From assembly GCF_022832375.1 (NCBI RefSeq), contig NZ_JALHLG010000044.1, positions 1-53,812 on the forward strand: a stretch of 53,812 bases of DNA. The letters run 5' to 3'. Shown here piece by piece: positions 49,188 to 53,812 of the stretch (positions are counted from its first letter, which is position 1; every line of letters starts with the position of its first letter). Below the pieces are notes generated by a model. That model was not told the origin of the DNA and searched no databases. It worked only from the letters and a program-made list of their open reading frames with translations. The position numbers and the translations under genes are program-made. The stretch is from Novosphingobium beihaiense. Lineage in GTDB: Bacteria; Pseudomonadota; Alphaproteobacteria; Sphingomonadales; Sphingomonadaceae.

Positions 49188-49700
49188 TCACACCATCCGG
49201 GCGAACAGGAATTCCTCGTCGCGCTGCTCGCCGACCATGAAGTGGATGTCAGCCGCCTTTTCGAACCCGTAGCGGCGGTAGAACTTCTGCGCTCCGGGAT
49301 TGTCCGAATAGACCGAGAGCTGGATCTCGTCGGCGCCGAAACGGCCCGCCTCTTCCAGTGCCCAGTCCATCAGCCGCGCGCCGATGCCCTGCCCGGTTGC
49401 GTCGGGATCGGTATAGAGCTGCTTGAGCTCGATCGCCGCCTGTCCCCGCGCATGCTCGGGCCAGCCGCAGATCATCACCAGCTTGCAGTATCCCAGCAGC
49501 TTGCCGCCGGTCTCGGCCAGCATCACCCGCATCTGCGGATCGGCGATTTCCTTCGCCGCCTTTGCCTCGGTGTGCGATTCGGAGAGGAAGTTTTCCAGAT
49601 CCTCCGTCCGGTAGAGATGGCCGAACTTCACGATAAAACTCCGCGCGCCCAGCTCGGCGAGCGCGGCCGCATCGGCGGGGGTGGCCGGGCGCAATTCCAT
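49188..49700 (-). CDS. GNAT-family N-acetyltransferase
   Basis: A 170-aa GNAT-fold protein. Motif A is LYTDPDATGQGIGARLMDWA, with the Q-x-x-G-x-G/A acetyl-CoA loop. It is followed by IQLSVYSDNPGAQKFYRRYG (motif B), usual for small-molecule or protein N-acetyltransferases. The ATG at 49700 shares one base with the stop of the upstream GNAT gene (TAATG). An in-frame ATG 21 nt upstream is less likely. Substrate unknown. Confidence 0.88.
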   Translation of the reverse strand: MELRPATPADAAALAELGARSFIVKFGHLYRTEDLENFLSESHTEAKAAKEIADPQMRVMLAETGGKLLGYCKLVMICGWPEHARGQAAIELKQLYTDPDATGQGIGARLMDWALEEAGRFGADEIQLSVYSDNPGAQKFYRRYGFEKAADIHFMVGEQRDEEFLFARMV

Positions 49701-50167
49701 TAGAGTTCCTTCGTCATGCACAGAGAGAAATCATCGGAGACATAGTCGCCGAACGGCGGGCACTCGGCAAAGTCATGGGCGCGGTAGAGCGCGTGCGCGG
49801 CCTGAAACGGTTCGGGGCGGCCGGTTTCGAGGCTCACCCGCTTGTAGCCGCGCGTGCTGGCCTCTTCGAGCAGGCGCAGCAGGATCGCCTTGCCCACGCC
49901 CTTGCCGCGATAGTCCGGCGCGGCGCGCATCGATTTCAGCTCGCCGTGATGCGCATCCAGATGCTTGATCGCGCCGCACCCAGCGAGGGTTTCGCCATCC
50001 CAGGCGGAGAAGAACAGCACGTCCGGTTCGCGCAGCCGTTCGGCGGGCATGGCGTGCACCTTGCAGGCGGGCGACCACTGCTGCATCTCATCGAGGTGCA
50101 GTTGCAGCAGGGCCAGCACGGCCTCGCCCGTCAGATCGTCAGGCTCGATTCGCAGATTTTCGATCAT
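49700..50167 (-). CDS. GNAT-family N-acetyltransferase
   Basis: A 155-aa GNAT protein of the PaiA/YafP-like small type. It has an acetyl-CoA loop in SMRAAPDYRGKGVGKAILLR (R-x-x-G-x-G) and a motif B region VSLETGRPEPFQAAHALYRA. The ATG at 50167 lies 5 bp after the RDD gene. Both GNAT genes close the MoxR operon, where they may modify a product of the operon or be simple passengers. Substrate unknown. Confidence 0.87.
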   Translation of the reverse strand: MIENLRIEPDDLTGEAVLALLQLHLDEMQQWSPACKVHAMPAERLREPDVLFFSAWDGETLAGCGAIKHLDAHHGELKSMRAAPDYRGKGVGKAILLRLLEEASTRGYKRVSLETGRPEPFQAAHALYRAHDFAECPPFGDYVSDDFSLCMTKEL

Positions 50168-50172
50168 CGTCC

Positions 50173-51090
50173 CTATCCGGAAAACTTGTCGGCCTTGCGG
50201 CGGCCCATCCGCATGCCGCTTTCCAGCCGCGCCCGCAACTGGGTGTAGTAGGCTTCGAGGAACGCCTTCTCGTCGTTCCAGCCGTCGGTGCGGCCGATCT
50301 TTCCGGCTATCGTCTGGTAGACCGTCTCGATCGATTGCTCGCGGTTTTCGCGCAGCACGCGTTCGAGCGCCTGCAATTCGAATTCGCCGTAGACCGCCAG
50401 CTCCTCTTCGGCGAACTGATAGGTCTTGCGCGCGGCGCCGCTTTCGTCCGTGCGCTCCCGTTCCAGCGACATCGCCGCTTCCAGCTTCTGGCGCGGGCGT
50501 TCGAGCACCCAGGAGCCGGCGATCACGTCCCCTGCGCGCAGCCCGTCGCGGTTGAACAGCGGGAACAGCATGAAAATCAGGAACCAGCCGGTCGCGGCCA
50601 GCCAGGCCCAGCCGCTGTCCGCGCCGACGGATAGCAGGAACACGATCGGCAGGAACAGTTCGATATCGCGCAGCAGATTGCGCGCGATCACCATTTCCGC
50701 GGACAGCCGCCCGCCGTCGCGCGCGGCGATGCGGATGCCCATCAGCCGCTTGCCCGGCGTCGCCCCGCGCGGGCCCAGTTCGAAGAACAGGAAATAGGCG
50801 TTGCGGAAAAGGAACATGATCACGATCCACACGATCAGCAAGAATTGCAGCGCATGCCCAATGGCCGAATTGCTGCGGATCGCGTCCTGCATCGAAACCA
50901 TGCCGCCCGCGATCGAGAACAGCGCGACCGTGCTGCCCACGATCAGCACCACGATAATCAGCAGATCGAGCAGCAGCGCCCCCAGCCGCGCGCCCCGGCT
51001 GGCGACGGCGACGGGCAACGCGATCCCTTCCGGCGTCACCAGCATACGGTCCTTGTGCGACCGGCGCAGGCGGGTGGGAACCGCACTCAT
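50173..51090 (-). CDS. RDD-family membrane protein
   Basis: A 305-aa protein. The N-terminal RDD domain has ASRGARLGALLLDLLIIVVL, a variant of the R-x-x-A-x-x-x-D signature, then a hydrophobic helix pair and PRGATPGKRLMGIRI, the family's second signature. About five helices end near residue 200. A cytoplasmic C-terminal part of about 100 residues follows. The ATG overlaps the SpoIIM stop (ATGA). RDD proteins may move ions, but the function in these operons is not known. Confidence 0.87.
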   Translation of the reverse strand: MSAVPTRLRRSHKDRMLVTPEGIALPVAVASRGARLGALLLDLLIIVVLIVGSTVALFSIAGGMVSMQDAIRSNSAIGHALQFLLIVWIVIMFLFRNAYFLFFELGPRGATPGKRLMGIRIAARDGGRLSAEMVIARNLLRDIELFLPIVFLLSVGADSGWAWLAATGWFLIFMLFPLFNRDGLRAGDVIAGSWVLERPRQKLEAAMSLERERTDESGAARKTYQFAEEELAVYGEFELQALERVLRENREQSIETVYQTIAGKIGRTDGWNDEKAFLEAYYTQLRARLESGMRMGRRKADKFSG

Positions 51091-52139
51091 GCCCGCGCCC
51101 GCCGCCGGGCCTTGCGCGGCCCGGCATTGCCGCGAAAGGCGAAGAAATAGGCGCTCCACAGCAGCAGCATGAAACCGCCGATGGCGAAGCGGCCCAGCGT
51201 CTCGTTCACGAGCTGGCGGGCGAAGCCCTCAAGCAGCGCGGCCACCACCAGCATCAGCACCACTCCGGTCATCACCAGCGCCGCGCGCCGCCCGGCCTCG
51301 GCGGTGGCCTGCAGGATCGGGCGGTTCCCCGGAAAGGCGATCGAGCGGCCGATGTGCAGGCCCGCCGCGCCCGCCAGCAGGATCGCGAACAGCTCCGTCG
51401 TGCCGTGCACCGCGATCCACCCGGCGAAGTCCACGGTCAGCCCCACCTGATGATAGACCCAGGCCATCGCGCCCAGCACCGCCAGATTGTGCACCAGCAG
51501 CAGCAGCGAAGGCACGCCGAAGGCAAAGCCCAGCGCAAAGGCGAGGATCGAAACTTGCGCATTGTTGCTGAACAGTTGCGCCGCGAAAATGCTGAGGCCG
51601 TCCTTCTGCTGCGGCGCGAACAGCGTATCGTGCAGGACTTTGGCGCTGGCGCCCGGCACGCGCGTGCCTGCCATGTCCTTGCCCACCAGCGCGAAGTACC
51701 ATTCGGGATCGTGGCTCACCAGCAGCCAGCCGACCACGGCGCCTGCCACCATCACGGCAAAGGCAATCAGGATATCGAACCCGATCGCGCGCACTGCCGC
51801 GCTCCAGCCGCCGCCGAGAAAGCCGCGCAGCCATTCCCACAGCGACGAGCGCGGCCCGTAGACGACGAACCACGCGCGCTGCACCAGTGCTTCCAGATAG
51901 CCCAGCGTTGCCGCGTCGAGCGAAGTCTCGCGCGCGATCGACAGGCTGGAGGCCACGGTGCGGTAAAGCCCGGGCAGAGCCAGCAGATCCTCGTCGGAAA
52001 TGCCGCGCAGGCGGCCCTTTTCCATGCGGGTGACGATCGTCTCCAGCCGTTTCCAGTCCGCCTCGCGCTCCAGCCGGAAGCGGTCGGAACGCAGGGCGGC
52101 GCTTTCGATGGCGGAAGGGGTGGCAACAGCCGCGTTCAT
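51087..52139 (-). CDS. SpoIIM-like membrane protein
   Basis: A 350-aa protein with a cytoplasmic helical N-terminus (FRLEREADWKRLETIVTRME) and about six C-terminal helices. These include GFDILIAFAVMVAGAVVGWL, the conserved NNAQVSILAFALGFAFG and HGTTELFAILLAGAAGLHIG. These are signatures of the stage II sporulation protein M family, which also occurs in non-sporulating bacteria next to MoxR/DUF58. The ATG overlaps the DUF58 stop (ATGA). Confidence 0.88.
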   Translation of the reverse strand: MNAAVATPSAIESAALRSDRFRLEREADWKRLETIVTRMEKGRLRGISDEDLLALPGLYRTVASSLSIARETSLDAATLGYLEALVQRAWFVVYGPRSSLWEWLRGFLGGGWSAAVRAIGFDILIAFAVMVAGAVVGWLLVSHDPEWYFALVGKDMAGTRVPGASAKVLHDTLFAPQQKDGLSIFAAQLFSNNAQVSILAFALGFAFGVPSLLLLVHNLAVLGAMAWVYHQVGLTVDFAGWIAVHGTTELFAILLAGAAGLHIGRSIAFPGNRPILQATAEAGRRAALVMTGVVLMLVVAALLEGFARQLVNETLGRFAIGGFMLLLWSAYFFAFRGNAGPRKARRRARA

Positions 52140-53464
52140 CCGATCGCTCCCGAGCGTTTGATTTCAAGGTAGGCGTCGAGCAGGCGCGTGCCGATCCGGT
52201 CGAACGGCGCCTCGATCACATCGACGCCGAGCTGGCGCAGCCGTCCGGTCACCAATGCGCGCTGGCGCAGCAGCAGGTCGGCCGAGACGGCCTCGGACAG
52301 GACTTCCAGATCGTCGGGCGCGGCGGCGGAGAGCGTTTCCAGCTCGTTGTCCGCCATCGTCACGAAGAGCACGACATGGCGCTTCACCAGCCGGGCGATG
52401 CTTTCGATCATCAGGTCCGCGCTGGTGAGATCAGTGAAGTCCGAGAACACCACGATCAGCGAGCGGCGCTGCAAGCGGCCTGCCAGTGTGGCCAGTGCGA
52501 GGGTGAAATTGGGCTCTTCGGCGCGGTATTCCAGCTCGGCGGCGGCGCGCTGCAAGCGGTGGAACTCGTTCGATGCGGCGACGAAAGGGGTGGAGACTTC
52601 GGGCCGCGCGGCAAAGCCGAACAGCGAGACCCGGTCCCCGCCCTTGAGCGCCACATAGGCCGTTGCCAGCGCGGCGGAGACCGCGCGGTCCATCCTCGGC
52701 ATGCCCTCGATCGGCTCGCACATCGCGCGGCCGCAATCGAAGGCGAAGACGATCTGATTGTTGCGCTCGGTCTCGTATTCCTTGGCGTAGAGGTGGACGT
52801 GGCGGGCCGAGGCTTTCCAGTCGATCCGGCGCCGGTCCATGCCCGGCTGATATTCGGCAAGCGATTCGAACTGCGTGCCCTCACCCCGGATGCGCCGGGC
52901 GATGAGGCCGAACTGCGCATCCTTGAGGAACGTCTGCAAGGCCGGGGAGCGGGCGGCGGCGATGTTCGGCCAGACGCGCACCTCCTCTTCCAGATTGCCC
53001 TGCAACTGGCGCGCGCCAAGCCCGAGCGGCCCGGTCCAGCGCAGCCAGGTGCGGCTCACTTGCCCCGTGCCCCGGCGCGAGGCGCTGAACGGGCTTTCGC
53101 CGCGCCACATTCCGTCCTGCCGCGTCAGATCGAACAGCATCCGTCCGCCAGGCGCCAGCCGTGCATCGCAGGCCAGCGCCGCCTGCATGGCCGAAGGACG
53201 CCCGCCGCCCAGCCGCACGTGCGCCGCGATGGCGTGGTCCGCGCCGACTTCGACATCATGCGGAACCAGAACCTGCAAGTCCTCCAGCCGCCCCGCCAGC
53301 AGCGCATCGATCACGATGAGCGCCAGCACCGCGATCCCCGCCAGCGGCGCGATCAGCCAGGCGTCCGGCCGCGTCGCGCCGATCACCAGCGCGACTGGCG
53401 CCGCCAGCGCCAGCAGCGCGGCCGCGCGGGCGGTGGGAACGATCGGGGCGAAGCGGAGGCTCAT
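52136..53464 (-). CDS. DUF58 protein with a vWA-like domain
   Basis: A 442-aa protein. Two helices near the N-terminus (AAALLALAAPVALVIGATRP and IAVLALIVIDALLAG) anchor it. The DUF58 signature is RRIDWKASARHVHLYAKEYE followed by NNQIVFAFDCGRAM, which starts a vWA-like fold with a D-x-G-x-x MIDAS-like remnant. The ATG at 53464 fits the family; an extension upstream is within a repeat. DUF58 proteins are partners of MoxR ATPases in envelope assembly or metal insertion. Confidence 0.88.
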   Translation of the reverse strand: MSLRFAPIVPTARAAALLALAAPVALVIGATRPDAWLIAPLAGIAVLALIVIDALLAGRLEDLQVLVPHDVEVGADHAIAAHVRLGGGRPSAMQAALACDARLAPGGRMLFDLTRQDGMWRGESPFSASRRGTGQVSRTWLRWTGPLGLGARQLQGNLEEEVRVWPNIAAARSPALQTFLKDAQFGLIARRIRGEGTQFESLAEYQPGMDRRRIDWKASARHVHLYAKEYETERNNQIVFAFDCGRAMCEPIEGMPRMDRAVSAALATAYVALKGGDRVSLFGFAARPEVSTPFVAASNEFHRLQRAAAELEYRAEEPNFTLALATLAGRLQRRSLIVVFSDFTDLTSADLMIESIARLVKRHVVLFVTMADNELETLSAAAPDDLEVLSEAVSADLLLRQRALVTGRLRQLGVDVIEAPFDRIGTRLLDAYLEIKRSGAIG

Positions 53465-53486
53465 AAAACGAAAACCAATCCCAAGC

Positions 53487-53600
53487 TCCGTTCGTGTCGA
53501 GCGAAGTCGAGACACGCTGGCATTGCGCTGCCGTGTCTCGACTTCGGGCTTTCAGCCCGAAGTTTATCCTGAGAGTACCGAAGGGCTCGACACGAACGGA
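53487..53600. repeat. Nested palindromic element between moxR and the DUF58 gene
   Basis: An outer perfect 16-bp inverted repeat (TCCGTTCGTGTCGAGC at 53487-53502 and its complement at 53585-53600) encloses an inner perfect 15-bp repeat (CGAAGTCGAGACACG at 53502-53516 and its complement at 53532-53546). A further small CGGGCT/AGCCCG hairpin follows. Part of it (53562-53586) is like the repeat at 49131. Confidence 0.75.
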
Positions 53601-53628
53601 AGGTGGCTTGGGTCATGGCCGTCACAGC

Positions 53629-53812
53629 TTACCGGGGCGCCTCGGTCTGTTCGACCAGTTGCTCGACAAGCTGCTCGACCTGCTTGCCCTCGATCTCGGC
53701 CGCCGGGCTCAGCAGCAGGCGGTGGCGCAGCACGCTGCCCGCGAGCGCTTTCACGTCGTCGGGCACGACATAGTCGCGGCCATCGAGCGCGGCGCGGGCG
53801 CGGGCGGCCCCG
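53629..53812 (-). CDS. MoxR-type AAA+ ATPase, C-terminal end (cut by the window)
   Basis: The last 60 codons read GAARARAALDGRDYVVPDD, then VKALAGSVLRHRLLLSPAAE, IEGKQVEQLVEQLVEQTEAP and stop. The segments RDYVVPDDV and LRHRLLLSPAA are the sensor-2/lid region of MoxR ATPases. A low-complexity VEQLVEQLVEQ tail ends the protein. The rest is beyond the right edge. First gene of the MoxR-DUF58-SpoIIM-RDD operon. MoxR proteins act as chaperone-like ATPases together with vWA proteins. Confidence 0.85.
   Translation of the reverse strand, partial: GAARARAALDGRDYVVPDDVKALAGSVLRHRLLLSPAAEIEGKQVEQLVEQLVEQTEAPR

Overview
The window looks like the chromosome of a Sphingomonadales alphaproteobacterium (Novosphingobium/Sphingobium type). 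The signs are high GC, frequent GTG and TTG starts, the gene neighbourhoods timA-secB-murJ-trpS and ubiE-ubiB-coaBC-dut, an alphaproteobacterial rpoB/rpoC pair, and dispersed palindromes of the kind seen in sphingomonads. The genus is an inference.

Bases 1-12200 are a surface-polysaccharide island. A minus-strand series (8153 to 151) encodes two GT4 glycosyltransferases, a three-gene module (metal-dependent aldolase with an extra C-terminal domain, HAD phosphatase, CMP-ulosonate cytidylyltransferase), an AT-rich membrane O-acyltransferase and a third GT4. A divergent plus-strand operon (8351 to 11645) encodes a protein with a GT42/DUF115-like fold, a CgeB-like glycosyltransferase and a Wzx-type flippase. 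I read this as synthesis, CMP activation, transfer and export of an ulosonic-acid-containing glycan. The island ends at a decayed IS5-type transposase fragment (about 11991-12159).

Bases 12230-31000 are core genes: cell envelope (VanZ-like protein, Smr, MltA, TimA, SecB, MurJ), TrpS, a MOSC protein, a DUF4136 lipoprotein with two tiny membrane proteins, Dut-CoaBC-membrane protein-UbiB-UbiE, a CHASE4-GGDEF-EAL protein, a CYTH/CHAD pair, and rplJ-rplL with an L10 leader.

Bases 31000-43060 hold the most unusual layout. rplJ-rplL point left and rpoB-rpoC point right, so the usual rplJL-rpoBC operon is broken. Between them are a 94-aa orphan, a palindromic element, and a tightly coupled minus-strand operon of a small exported protein, two DUF2975 membrane proteins and a short HTH regulator. 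This operon and rpoB each have a near-consensus promoter with 17-bp spacing. rpoC ends at a strong intrinsic terminator.

Bases 43100-53812 hold a PAS-GGDEF-EAL-PilZ protein, a retropepsin-like protease, a polytopic membrane protein, IspG, a ZntB/CorA transporter, and a minus-strand operon MoxR (cut by the window edge)-DUF58-SpoIIM-RDD-GNAT-GNAT. I see no tRNA, rRNA or CRISPR array in the window.
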